NCBI GenBank assembly: GCA_025403435.1
Contig: CM046330.1
Span: 29,470,381-29,534,380, forward strand
Source: Artocarpus heterophyllus
Lineage: Eukaryota; Streptophyta; Magnoliopsida; Rosales; Moraceae
Length of the DNA: 64,000 bases
Direction of reading: 5' to 3'
Shown: positions 24,700 to 36,670 of the stretch, piece after piece
Numbering within the stretch: the stretch's first letter is position 1
Layout of the letters: every line of letters begins with the position of its first letter
The notes under the pieces: model-generated
Databases searched by the model: none
What the model was told of the DNA's origin: nothing
The model's input: only the letters and a program-made list of their open reading frames with translations
Translations under genes and position numbers: made by a program

Positions 24700-27600
24700 T
24701 GTAACACCCACCATTTTTCTTGTAACGGTTAATGATAGATATATAATGACGTTAAGTATTTTCTTTATGATATAATGTTACTGACCATTTATTTGAGAAT
24801 TTTGACAAGTGACAGTCATGTAGAATTGATGTGCTTAAGGTGTTCATGTCACTTATAATGTGTGTATGATAAATATTTAATGTTTTAATAGCATGTAATA
24901 TTGAATGTGGTACTTTGGTAGGCCGATCCTAAGTAATCGGCAAGTCGAAGGCTGCTGACAAGAAATCAGTAGATAATTCCTAAAATTACAACATTGATAA
25001 TTAATTTGTTGAGAAAATTCTAAATAATTGATATATATTATCTATTTCCTTGTCTATGATTAGGGAAGGTTTGACTTTTTAAAAGAAAAGATTTGATTTT
25101 TGTGATAAGGTTTCTTAATTTGAAAAGATAAGATTTGATAGTTAGAGCGAATCTTGGACTTTTTCCTTATCTTTCCCTATCCTAAAAGCATACCCCTAAT
25201 TTTTAAAGAAAATCCGCTTCAAATATAGAGAAGATCATTTTCTTTTCACATCATTCTCAATTTTCACGAATATATTTGTCTCTCTCAAAAATCATTTTCT
25301 CTCCTCCCTCTCTCTAAAATTTTCTCAGACATTCTCTTCCTATCCACATGTTTTTCTTCCCCTTCTCTCCCTTATTTTTCCTACAAATAATTGAATGAAA
25401 TCTTGGGTTTTCACTTAGTCAAATTTAAGGAAAGCTTGAGAAGAATTGTTTTGAGGTAAGAAACTCATTCTAGATTATTTCTTAAATTTTTGGGAACGTT
25501 TGTTTCATGCATTCTTTGAACTCAATGGACTCAAATTTGGATTCAAGTATCAACAATCCTTCAGATACGTGTCTGTATCCCTCAAAATCCAAATCATTTG
25601 AGTATCAAGAATCCAAGTTTTCAAAGTTTTCATCCCCCTTAAACTTTTGATACTCGGATATCTTTGTTACAGTAAAAACTAAAATTCTCTCTCCTATATT
25701 TGAGGAAAAAATTTATAACTTCTTCATTTGATATCCAATTGAGATGATTCTTTTTTCACTATGTTGCTAATGAAGAGAGGAATAAATCAAGATCCATATT
25801 GCATATTTTTTAAGATCATTAATATTAAGATTTTATAGATTTATTAATAAATCAAAAACTATCTTCACTACATCTCTAAACACAAATTTCAATTTTATTC
25901 CTTACTCAAATTAAAATTTAAATGCACATCCAAATATCAATTCAAAAAATAATTCAAATCACTAACTCAAATCCTAATTCAAATCACACTAACTCAAATT
26001 AAATCACTAATTCGAATCCATTTATCAAACAGACATGTATTCTCTCCTTAATTTGACCCCCATAACTTTGACTATGAATGTCCGTTTGCTGTGAAATTTT
26101 AGTATGATATTTATATATAGGTTATATGATATTCCTCAAAATTTTATACTATTTGGACTTTTCTATGCTGAGATATTGAATTTTTATTCTCTACCACTCT
26201 TGATCAAACTATTGCTGATCAATTAGGTTTTACAAAAATGTAGTCTATGTTCGAGGGGCAAACAAATTGTGATTTGAATGAAATTTGCAAAATATTCATA
26301 CATATGTTAGGTTATGATTTGAAAAATTTTGTGGTGATTTGATGAATATTTGATGAGTTCTTGAATTTTCTTTAAGATAGGTCTTTATGGCTGTTAAATC
26401 AATGATTGTAGACTTCTTGCTTATGGTCTTAGGTATTTAGGGTTTATTTTGTCCTTGAATTCTAATACACATTTTTAATTGTTGAAATTTTTTTTGAGGC
26501 TAATTTTTAGATATGTTGTAGTTTTAGTTGTCTATTACATGTAGGATTTTATGAGATTATTTTGTGACATAGATAATTTATCATATGATTATTTGTTAGG
26601 GTTGCTCATTGTTTTGTGGTTACTGGCAGTTTTTGTGTTGGCTGTTGTGTGACTTATTTTAATTGTCTAATGGAATTTTTATGGTTAATGAAAAATTAGG
26701 GTAATTTATATATATGTTAATTATGTCTCTACAAAGTTTCAAGCCTTATTTATGTATGAATGGTGAATAATTGAGTTGTGTATCTTTAAGGGTTAGGCAG
26801 GTTGTTATATCATAGATTTTGCACGAACAATTGTAAGATGGTAAAATGTACTTGTGTTCTTGTGTTTCTTGAGATGGAAGTATTAATGATGTCTTATAGT
26901 ATTGGATGATTTCATGAAAATAAAAATTAATTTTATTTGTATATGGATGTATGACATGAACACTCCAAGAAGTGAACACATTGAGACTGCAACAATGTCA
27001 CACATAAGGAACGAGATAATGAACGGCGAGAAAGAAAAGATCGAGGAATCATAATATGCATAGGGAAAATATAGAGGTGGACCATGAAGAGTTTCATTAG
27101 ATGACATTCCTCGAATTATGAATAGAACTATATGAGATGTAAAGAAGAAAGGAAGATGACGTATAGAACCTAAGGTTATCATGTTTAAGTAGTTTGTGTA
27201 AGTATACCCTCCACTGCCTCACTTCAACAATAGTTTGTTTAAAGCATGTTTTAAAGTTATGTATTTTATAATGATGAATATGTTTAAAGATGTATGATTC
27301 TTCATGAGTATGATGTGAACTCTCTTGTTGTCATGTACCAGTCACGTTATTCATATGTATATGGTCAAATCCTTGAGGAATAAGTAAGTTCTAAGATAGG
27401 GACCATTCATGTATGTATATTATGGGTTTTGGCTGCTTGAGATTAATGTTATACTACGGGCCCTAAAACCTAAAAATTATGTTTATGAAAAGTATTTTTT
27501 ATGTGGAACTACTATATGGTTTACTTACTAAGCTATGTGCTTGTATAGTTCTCGTGATGCAGGTGAACTTCAAAGCTAAGGATTCTAGATGATTGAGCAA

Positions 27601-27840
27601 AAAGGTCTGAGGTCTCATAACAAGTCTAAGATGCAAATTTAATTCTAGTGTTTCTTTGATGTAATTAGAGAACTAAGAACTAATGTTTAAGACATTTTTT
27701 ATGGGATTTTTCAATTGCATAAGATTTGTAATCTTAACATTATGCTACTAATGATATGATATATTCCACACTAAGGTTAAGTTAAGGCATTATTATTTTC
27801 CCATAGTTTTAGTCACACAAGACTAAACTAGCTTGTCATA
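24700..27840 (+). repeat. probable Del/Tekay-type gypsy LTR remnant, right end unclear
   Basis: Starts TGTAACACCC, a frequent start of chromovirus LTRs. A possible TATA near 25214 is followed by a pyrimidine-rich stretch (25260-25380) and GAGGTAAGAAACTC at about 25450. Near 27520-27620 it has TTTACTTACTAAGC and a GCAGGTGAACTTCAAAGCTAAGG block of a type I associate with such LTRs. The layout parallels the LTR of element D. I found no matching end or target duplication. Frames in this stretch are short and unconvincing. Confidence 0.4.
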
Positions 27841-29028
27841 TAGTAGGCTCGCATGAACAACGAACAACAAGGTGTGGTGGCTTCTCCTCCCGTCCTTCTA
27901 GAGGAGGGGGTAGTCGTTATGGGCTAAGCAATATGGAGTGGCTTGTTTAGCCTAGATCCTTAGTTTGGGGTAAGGGACTGCCCCCAATCAAGAGTTCCTA
28001 CATCTACTTGAAGGAATCGTTTCAATCTATCCATGATAGGGGAGGACGCTTACATCGGGGCAGTCATCGCAAGCACTTCCCTAGTGATTGGATAAGAGTG
28101 TGCTCGCTTGGTGGCCGAGCAAAGGCAGCCAGTCCAAGGAGGCAAAAGCCCCAAGGAGAAAGAGGCCATACCTATAGCTTTGGAGACTAGGGTCCAAGGA
28201 GCGGTATATCAAATGCACTGACCCGGCCAGACTTTGGCCACCAAATACAGGTCAGCAATGACCTAGGCCTAGTTGGACGCCCTTCGTTGGGAGTACCAAA
28301 TTCCCAATGATGTAGAACTGATTTTGCCTAGGTCTAGAGACTACCCCATTGAACTACTAGAGGGGGTGCATTACGCTTTGTGTGAAGTTCTTTCGAGTAA
28401 GACTCTGCCTTCCTCTGCACCTGTTTGTACGCTAAGCCTTCCACGACCTAAATGTGTGCCCTATGCAGTTGAATCTGAATTGCTATTGCTCACTCATCGG
28501 CATGTATGTGTTATGGATGTATAGCCATGCAACTGAGATGCTATGGGAGGCATTTAAACACATGTTCAAGATGAAGAAACTCTCATGGCAAGTTGGCTGG
28601 TACAACTTCACCATCTTTTTCAAGGATTTCATCCTTGGCAACCCTGATTCGGATAAACTTTGGAAGTTTAAATGGTTTTTCGCCAATGGAAGTTGGCTAT
28701 CCAGCTCAAGTAGAGGGCTCTTACCGACCAAACCATGCTGACAAGGTTCAGGTAGGGTCATTTATGGTTGAAAAGGCCATGGGCGCTGAGGTTGTTAACT
28801 TAGTTTGTCAAGGATTTGCTGAAAAAGCCTGATTATATCCGTCAGTAGAAGTTCTTGTTGAGTAAGACTAGCTTAGCAAATTATGGCTCATTTGGGGGTT
28901 CTAGTTCAACCAACCCCTGACATGACAATGTTTCGCTCGCCCGGGCGGCCAAGGAAGTCACAGTAGCCCATCCTGATGGCATTAACGTCTTGAGGCCAAG
29001 CTCTTTCCAATCAAGGAGTAGGCTAAGG
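27841..29028 (+). pseudogene. PF04195-like 'putative gypsy-type transposon' gene, N-terminal part
   Basis: Composition changes sharply to GC-rich at about 27841. From 28273, LRWEYQIPNDVELILPR resembles the N-terminus of the plant Transposase_28 (PF04195) domain. In another frame, AFKHMFKMKKLSWQVGWYNF, then GNPDSDKLWKFKWFFANGSW, matches its central part, so at least two frameshifts separate them. Family members occur as extra genes of plant gypsy elements; biochemical role unknown. Solo LTR J interrupts it at 29028. Family assignment is from memory of motif pattern. Confidence 0.6.
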
Positions 29029-30949
29029 TGTTAGACATGTATGCCCTAAGGAGTAAAATGTTGTAATATATTTTTGAAGATATTTTATCAATAAAGAATT
29101 TATTTATTGTTCATATACTAAATGTTGTCCTCTTTATATTCATATTTGTTGAATGTATATTAAGCAAACAAAAGTTTGAGACTCTCAATCTAAACCTTTA
29201 AGAATTTGGCATATAATGGACAGATTATGCAAAAGACATGATTCTAAAGATGATGGTCTAAATCATGAGATCCATAATCGAGAGAATAAAGTTAGGCGCT
29301 TCATTCATGCTAAGATTGTTATGTTGTCTACATCCCTGATGGGAGATGTCTTGTCTTAGCCATCGGAGTTGAACTCTGTGAATAGAAATATTAGTACATT
29401 GCCATAGATGACAATGTATTGAATTAGGACATAAAGTGGAATTGATTTGGATAAATAATTCTATTCGTACAAATTAATTCACTTTAGACAATTATATATG
29501 TTGCATCATAATCTTGAAATGACTAATAGACCCGTTATCTTGTTTTATGTCTCTTGATGTACCAAATGGTGATATCTTGACTTTGTGATGGTATGCATAT
29601 CGGTATGTTAGAGACATGACTCTTGATAGTGCAAACTTGTTATTCATAAATATGGAATCCATAGCTTTATTGGTGGAGTCAATGATATTTTCCTATATGC
29701 ATTATCATGTAATTGGAAAACTAGAGCGCTCAACCATTTGGATGCATATGTGTAACTAAATGATATACTGCCTTTAGATTGTAAGTTTTCCAATGGTGAG
29801 ATAATGGAGCATAAGATAAAAAATAATCAAGAAGGTAGGATGGAATTCATCCTCAGAACCAATTATGAATATCTTATGGGGATACGACACATTATGATAT
29901 GTCATGGACACTTAGCTAGTTAGGAACTTTGTAATTCTATATTGTTTAAAAGTATAGCGCTATGGTTTTATTGGAGCAATGTTAGAGTTGATAATTATAA
30001 AATATGTATCTAGGATATTATATTTAATAATTATTGGAACTTAAACTATATAGGTCTATCTGGTCCCCTCTACTAGCTCAATAAATCCTATAATGATATG
30101 GCGTGCTTTTCTAATAAATTAGTGACTTATATTAAACTATTAGATTGGCTAAAATTCAATAGGATTAGATAATTTATGTCTGCTTATTGGTATAATTAAT
30201 TTTGTAAATTAATTCAAGATAAACTTGCTGAGTTATCGAGAATATTTTATTTTCTACATGATTATCTAAATATGACTATTTTGATCAAATAATTTCTCTA
30301 TTGGGTTATTTGAATTAAAACTAAGGCCCTCTCTAAAGAATCTCATGTGGAAAATATAAGATTCTTAGGGATCATATTATCACAAGTTCGACAAGCCAAT
30401 TTGTTAGTTTAACCTGCCGATGGAGTAAGTTCGGAAGACCAATCTAACAATGTTAATCTAATTACATGTTTTTGACATGATTTTACCAAGAGTTCATCCA
30501 GATTTGAATTTGAGGCCTTATTTGATAATCAATAACCTTGGGTCTAACCTCTATAAATAGGGAGTGAGTTTTCTTAGTTGATAAGATAGTTGAGAGGTTT
30601 AGAGTGAGTAATCTATTGTGAAAAAACTCTAGAACTCCCTAAGAGCTATTGTTCACAATCACAAACCTTGGCTCTAGGTCTTCTTAATTGGTTGGAAGGA
30701 GAGTCACCGAGGAAGAGCTGTACGATGTGTGCCCACATATACTCTAATCATGGATAGAGAATAGCAAAAAAGACCAGTTGGTTGAGGCTCTTTTGGAATG
30801 TTCTTCTTTTCATTGATTATAAGAACTTTTTGGCATACAAAGGTTAGTAAGATCTAATTAATTTATGTATAGAGTATGTAAAACTTGTGCTTTGGAAAAT
30901 ACTCTAATTTAAAATTTTTAAAATTTTGCTCTGTACTAGCTTTCCAACA
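29029..30949 (+). repeat. solo LTR of the copia family (copy J)
   Basis: Complete 1,921-bp LTR from TGTTAGACATG to CCAACA with no primer site or polypurine tract beside it, so the internal region was lost by LTR-LTR recombination. TATA box CTATAAATAG at 30551-30560. Three degenerate palindrome units occur near 30388-30445. Flanking bases are TAAGG and AGGGG, only partly matching. Confidence 0.88.
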
Positions 30950-32322
30950 AGGGGAGCCATCATCATCGAGTTTCGAGGACTCTCATAGTGGTTCCTCTGG
31001 TCTAGGGCCGCCCATTGTCGACAAGGACCTCGAGGACTTGATTAGGCTACTCTACCCACCATGCCTACTCTGGATCGGAGGTTTGACTCAAGAACTAATC
31101 TCTTTTTTGCGTAGATGATTTTGCTGATCATCCTTTAACTTCTCCCATCTTCATAGATATGTCATCCCATCAACTCTTTAGCGAAGAAAGGATTCGATAG
31201 ATGATACAGCGTTGGAGTCAAGGCAAGGCCAAGGGCAAGGCTAGGCCAAGAGAAAAAGATTCAAGTGGCCTGTGTAACCTGTGGTCATTGCACCCCTTGA
31301 GCGCCCAGTATCTCAGACAAGCATCTCGTTAAGGGGCTTCGATGAGCCAAAGTAGGCCTTCACCTCCACCAGCAGTGATTCCTCTAACTGGCAGACCAAG
31401 GACATGTAAAATCTTTGCATGTTTGTCATGAGTGCTTTAGCAAGCCAGTACCCCTAGAGGACTTCTTTAGCTCCATTCGGCATAAGCCCTACCAAGAGTG
31501 CTATAAATCGGTCTTCCAATAGCTTGTTCAAGTGGGTTTTGTCTCTAACTTTGAGTTTCTATTCCTTTCATGGCTTTACTAATGTTAAACTTTATATACT
31601 TGTGTGTCCTTGGAAATCGTCGACTTCAAGACCAAGCAGCAGGTCAAGCTACAGTGCGAGGCGACCAACAAGGCTACTATGAAGGCTACTGAGGCCTAGG
31701 AGAAGCTAGAAGAGAGTGCTGTGAGCTGGCCTAGTCAGAGCTGAATTGGAAACAACCAGGGAGAAGGGCAACCAGGCCTGAGAAGAGGTTCAAAAGGTTC
31801 AGGCCAACCTCCTGGGTGCACAAGAAATGGCCCGGGTAGCAAGGGAGGAGCACCAGGGGTTCCTCGGGGAGATGCTACCAAGCAGGCTAACCTAAGCCAT
31901 GGAGGACTTCAAATGCACCAAGGAGTTCTCTGATAATTACTTCCTCAACATGAAGGATTTACAAGGCTACATCCTTTCAAAGATTCCAAGGCAGCCTCGC
32001 TTAATTGGTTGCTTGTCACCCTATGGAGGAGGAAGATGGAGGTGAAAAGGAGAACAAGGAGACCCCAGCCCCGACCAAGCAGGACAATGGTGGGCAGGAG
32101 CAGGAAGCAGCATAGGCTATTGTTGACTTGGACGCCAAGGATGCCGAGGACAACATCAAAGCTGACACTTAGGGTTCCAGTTCTCATCTTCTTTCGGTTT
32201 CGTTTCTCATCCTTTTTTTTGTTTATTTGTGCTTGAGTATGGGAGGTGTCTTATTTTACCTCCCCTAGACATTCATTTATGTAATATATTCAAATTTTTC
32301 CTAAGTATTGAGTGGCTCAAAC
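30950..32322 (+). pseudogene. PF04195-like gene, C-terminal part, decayed
   Basis: GC-rich sequence resumes after solo LTR J. A serine-rich, acidic stretch (30951-31118) is followed by a region rich in K, E, A and Q codons (31620-31900), compatible with a former coiled coil. A short conserved-looking piece reads EDFKCTKEFSDNYFLNMKDL (about 31900-31965). In-frame stops occur throughout. Similar coiled-coil tails follow PF04195 domains in plants. The CACTA terminus begins at about 32323. Confidence 0.5.
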
Positions 32323-32429
32323 CACTGCTACAAACTGTGGATTCCATGGTTTATAACCGTTGAGAAAAAATTTCACAACAGATAAAAAACCATTGTAAAA
32401 ACTTTAGTCGTGGTACAACATGGAGTTTT

Positions 32430-32658
32430 CACGATGATTTTTTACCATCGTGTAATAGGTAAATTGGCGCGAGAAGGGGGTAGAATGGGGTAATTTTCCA
32501 CGACGGTTTTTCAAGAAACCGTCGTGGAATCGCTAGTGTTCGACAATGGTTTTTCAAAAAACCATCGTGGAACACTAAGAATTCCACGATGGTTTTTTGA
32601 AAAACCATCGTGGAAAACTAAGGATTCCACGACAGTTTTTCAAGAAACCGTCGTGAAA
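32430..32658. repeat. CACTA subterminal hairpin repeats, outer group
   Basis: Palindromic units of about 34 bp with arms like CCACGACGG and CCGTCGTGG begin at 32496, 32538, 32582 and 32625 (steps 42-44 bp). A shorter one occupies 32430-32452. CACTA termini typically carry such repeats as binding sites for the element's accessory protein. Confidence 0.8.
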
Positions 32659-32661
32659 TCC
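32657..32661. repeat. target site duplication AATCC, left of gypsy D
   Basis: AATCC here and at 36339-36343, directly outside the two LTR ends of element D. Confidence 0.9.
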
Positions 32662-34846
32662 TGTCACGCCCCGGAGTACGGGAGGTGACGTGGTGGGTTA
32701 TTTAAATTAATTAAAGGAGAATTTAATTAAAACCAATGGTTTAAGGATCAAATTAAGTGAGAAATAAGAAGATTTCAACCACATTTTTACAAAAGAATTT
32801 ATAATATTAAGCAAATAATAAAAATTAATAAAGAACCGCGAGTATGGGTCCCAAAGACCCACAACTTGTGCACAGATGTGGTACTGACAATATCATAAAT
32901 ACAATCACAGTCCAGGGTACAAATAAAGTTAAATCTTACATGCCTTGATTAAATAACACAAAATATAAATCAATCCTCCTATTGCTCCTAAGTTCGGTCC
33001 GAAGAATCCTCTCCAAACCTAAATGGGAAACCACCTAGAGGGGAAATTTAAAACAAATAAAACGTGAGCGAAAGGCTCAGTAGGACTATGTTTTACAAAA
33101 TAATTTAATTTAAAGGAACATTTCATTATTCAGGAATTATTTAAAAGAAACCTTAAATAAATAAATAGATAAATAAATAAACAATTTTAAGTAAAACCAT
33201 TCTTACCCAGAATAGTTTACTTAGATAACTAGAAATATCATTTTCTTTTTCCTAGGCAAACCATAGTATCACCACCGTAGTGGCCCAGCTGGGTTTCGGG
33301 ACCTGCCCCCAAGGTCGATCGCTACATGACCCGATCTCTGATATGGCATCATGCCTATGTGTTTATTATCATCATCATTCAAAACCCAATTACCAAGTGT
33401 TGTCATTTACATTCATTATGAAGTTCATTTCAGATCACGGTATATTAAAATATAACCGATAAATTCATTTTCAAACAAACGTTGAAAACATTTTAATAGA
33501 AATCCTTTTCAAAGCCAAATCATTACAAAACCAGGCTACCAAAGAAATGAGGTAGAAGTCCTACCTCAATACTCGCGCCGGTATCCCACACCGTAATCCC
33601 GGTCCGCTATACGTTAGCTCCGCGAAACCACGAACAATCCTAGATACAAACTAAGTCGATTAATATCTAGTTCAAGACATCCTATGTTACTAAATCATTT
33701 CATGATGTCCTAGTGTGCCATTTGTACCTTTAAAATCATTCTATAAAGTTGGAATTTAAATCAGGGTTCAAAATAGTGAAAACAGGTGAAAATCACAAAA
33801 ATTTCCATGCCTCGGTCGGCCTACCGGACTTCCTGCTTCGGCCGGCCGAACTGCACAGTTCGGCCTGCCGGAAGCCAGGTCCGGTCGGCCGGTCATTTCC
33901 TTAGGTTCGGCCTGTCGGATGGAAGAACACCGGCCTGCCGATCCCTGTTTCGGCCTGCCGAACACGCAGTTCAGCCTGCTGAACTGGGAAAACCCAAAAA
34001 TTCCAGCCACGGGTTTCGATTTCCCCAAAACCCAAATCTTGATTCTAACCTATTTTTCTCAAATCCCAGGCATAGAAAATATTCATAGATGATAGAAAAA
34101 CATGTATAGACACTTTTGAACACATTTAAACGAGATTCAAACACAAAAATCCCAAAAATCCAAAAATAGGAAAAATTGAGGAAAAATGAAAAATCTTGAA
34201 TTCAATCTGTTTTTCTTCAATCTAAGCTTAGATTCTAGTTGTTCTAAGTTCATTTAACTCAAATCCATGGTTTTCTAAGCTTAAACAAACCTAGATTTCA
34301 AAAATGCACAAAATTGAAAATTTTGTAAAAAGTTTAGAAATTTCAAATCTAACCTCGAATCGAAGCTTCAATCCGCGTTCTCGGTTGCTAAATCATGTCC
34401 CCGAGCTTCCTCCTTGCTAACCTAAAGCTTGGATTCGAATTTGATTTCAAAAATTTTGAGAGAGATGTAGAGAGAGAGAGGGTTGCCGAGAGACCAAGAG
34501 AGAGAGAGTGAATGAAGAGAGAGAGAGAAACCGGAGAGAGTGAGGAGAGAGGAGGAAGAGAGAGAATAAATAGAGAAAATCGGTGGACGGTTTTACTGTG
34601 CAAAAACCATGTGCCGCCCACGGTTTTGTGAAACAGAGTATTTTTAACATTTTACAAATTGTTGTGTTTTAAAACTAAAAACATCATTTTAAAACAATAA
34701 GAAATCATTTGGATTCACCAAATTAACAAAACAACCAAAATTTCAAAATCCAACCCAATAATCAAATTTATGTTAAAACATTAGTTATGGCACACTAATT
34801 CATCATTTACGTTACATTAACATTAAATAAATTTTGGGGCGTTATA
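32662..34846 (-). repeat. 3' LTR of gypsy D (2,185 bp)
   Basis: Reading leftward it starts TATAACGCCCC (first G changed to A) and ends GGGGCGTGACA. It contains a palindrome array (33815-33983) and a long GA/CT-rich tract (34455-34572) just downstream of a possible TATTTAT box. The pyrimidine tract is probably transcribed leader. Confidence 0.9.
33815..33983. promoter_or_regulatory. phased palindrome array in gypsy D LTR
   Basis: Eight palindromes of the TTCGGCCTGCCGAA type begin at 33815, 33837, 33859, 33880, 33906, 33929, 33949 and 33970. Steps are 22, 22, 21, 26, 23, 20 and 21 bp. Same motif and pitch as in the copia leaders, although the surrounding element is unrelated. The sites at 33837 and 33949 have perfect 6-bp arms. 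Confidence 0.85.
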
Positions 34847-34859
34847 ACTCTCCACCCCT
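34847..34859 (-). other. polypurine tract of gypsy D
   Basis: Minus strand AGGGGTGGAGAGT directly before the 3' LTR, typical for plant gypsy elements. Confidence 0.8.
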
Positions 34860-34893
34860 AAAAGAAATTTCGCCCTCGAATTTACATCTCATT

Positions 34894-35872
34894 TCAAAAA
34901 CAAAACAAATGCGGATACAATTCCCGCATACTCGACTCTAGCTCCCAAGTGGCTTCATCAACCCCGTGATGCTGCCACACGACTTTTACCAACGGTATCT
35001 CACGACGATGCAAGCTAATCACTTTCTGGTCAATAATCTGAATCGGCACTTCTTCGTAAGTCGTATCCTCCTGAACCTGCACATCATGAAATGAAACTAT
35101 CTTACCTTGCTCAGGAGGACACTTCCTAAGCATCGACACATGAAACACATCGTGCACATGAGAAAGTTCGGATGGAAGATCAAGCCGATAAGCGACCACA
35201 CCAACACGCTGAGTGATCTCGAAAGGCCCAATATACCTCGGCGCGAGCTTCCCACTTATTCTGAACCGCATAGTTCCCTTACGAGGCGATACCCTCAAGA
35301 GAACGAAATCTCCAACCGCGAACTCTAAGGGTCTATGTCTTCTATCTACGTAGCTCTTCTGTCGACTCTGAGCTGCCCTCAATCGATCTCGAATCACCGC
35401 GACTTTCTCATTGCTATCATGAATCTCATCCAGCCCAAGAATAACCCTATCTTCCAGGTCGGCCCAACACACAGGTGACCGACACGGTCACCCATACAAC
35501 GCCTCAAACGGTGCCATACCAATACTCACCTGATAACTGTTGTTGTACGCGAACTCTGCCAAATGCAAACATTGCTTCCAATTTCCGCTGAAGTCCAACG
35601 CATAGGCACGCAACATATCCTCGAGAACCTAAATAACCCGCTCAGACTGCCCATCAGTCTGAGGATGAAATGCCATACTGAAGTTCAAATCCGTACCTAA
35701 AGCCTCCTGAAAACTCCTCCAGTACTTAGCATTAAACCTGGTGTCTCGATCAGAGGTGATGGACAAAGGAACCCCATGCAACCTCACAATATTCTGCAGA
35801 TACAACTCCCCGAGAACCTTCCTCGAACACATCGACCTAAACGGAATGAAATGCGTCGATTTCACAATATTC
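34894..35872 (-). pseudogene. gypsy D pol fragment: integrase core, C-terminus and chromodomain-like tail
   Basis: From 35865 leftward comes the integrase core (IVRLHGVP, SDRD, then AFHPQTDGQSERVI with the catalytic E). After it runs an integrase C-terminal stretch (RPLEFAVGDFVLLRVSP) and a chromodomain-like tail ending VDEATWELES and YPHLFCF (35472-34894 is open). Two stops break the frame, one after QSERVI (CAG to TAG) and one after EALYG (CGA to TGA). Both are C-to-T changes, as expected from decay of methylated DNA. The order integrase then chromodomain identifies a chromovirus. Confidence 0.9.
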
Positions 35873-36338
35873 TCGGTTGCTAAATCACGTCACCGAGCTT
35901 CCTCCTTGCTAACCCAAAGCTTGGATTCGAATTTGATTTCAAAAATTTTGAGAGAGATGTAGAGAGAGAGAGGGTTGCCGAGAGACCAAGAGAGAGAGAG
36001 TGAATGAAGAGAGAGAGAGAAACCGGAGAGAGTGAGGAGAGAGGAGGAAGAGTGAGAATAAATAGAGAAAATCGGTGGGCGGTTTTACTGTGCAAAAACC
36101 ATGTTCCGCCCATGGTTTTGTAAAACAGAGTATTTTTAACATTTTACAAATTGTTGTGTTTTAAAACTCAAAACATCATTTTAAAACAATAAGAAATCAT
36201 TTGGATTCACCAAATTAACAAAACAACCAAAATTTCAAAATCCAACCCAATAATCAAATTTATGTTAAAACATTAGTTATGGCACACTAATTCATCATTT
36301 ACATTACATTAACATTAAATAAATTTCGAGGTGTTACA
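35873..36338 (-). repeat. truncated 5' LTR of gypsy D
   Basis: Matches 34380-34846 of the 3' LTR almost base for base, including the GA-rich tract, then stops at TTCTCGGTTGC where integrase sequence begins. Start TGTAACACCTCG at the right edge. Confidence 0.9.
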
Positions 36339-36343
36339 AATCC

Positions 36344-36480
36344 TTACTGTTCCATGACCTTTTTTGAAAAACCATCATGTAACAGTAAGGATTCCACGAT
36401 GGTTTCTTAAAAAACCATCGTTGAAAATTTGTATTCCCCTAAAAATAAATCTCCAAAAATTTTTGATTTCCCGCAGGATG
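36344..36480. repeat. CACTA subterminal hairpin repeats, inner group
   Basis: Two more hairpin units at 36350-36384 and 36391-36426, with the same arms and spacing as 32496-32658. They continue the array interrupted by gypsy D. Confidence 0.78.
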
Positions 36481-36670
36481 GCCAGTCCCGTGTGTTATCT
36501 ATTACAGCAAGGCCCTAATTGCATACAAAAATTGGTGTATATTGAAATTACAAGGTATTTACCAGATCATTTACATTTGAGCTCTTTTGAGCAATTGCTT
36601 ATCTACTATCTCCATCTATCTATCTAAAGTGTACATACCTATTTACAAATTGTACCCACTCTAATTTAAC

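Larger units (their letters stand above)
32662..36338 (-). mobile_element. Ty3/gypsy (Del/Tekay-type chromovirus) element D, internally deleted
   Basis: 3,677 bp bounded by TGTAACACC (right end, reading leftward) and GGGGCGTGACA (left end), with perfect AATCC duplications, inside the CACTA hairpin array. It has a full 3' LTR, a polypurine tract and the last third of pol, but the 5' LTR is cut after about 470 bp and joins straight into integrase. Gag, protease, RT and RNase H are gone. Confidence 0.92.

Noticed and set aside
27805..27829. Terminator-like hairpin AGTTTTAGTC / GACTAAACT
   Set aside because: A short chance hairpin in AT-rich plant DNA with no gene ending there.
29024..30954. Target duplication for solo LTR J
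   Set aside because: TAAGG and AGGGG share only three of five bases; not convincing, though the LTR ends are clear.
34388..34650. Ser/Leu-rich frames repeated at 35880-36142
   Set aside because: They are the GA/CT-rich leader tract present in both D LTR copies, not a protein gene.
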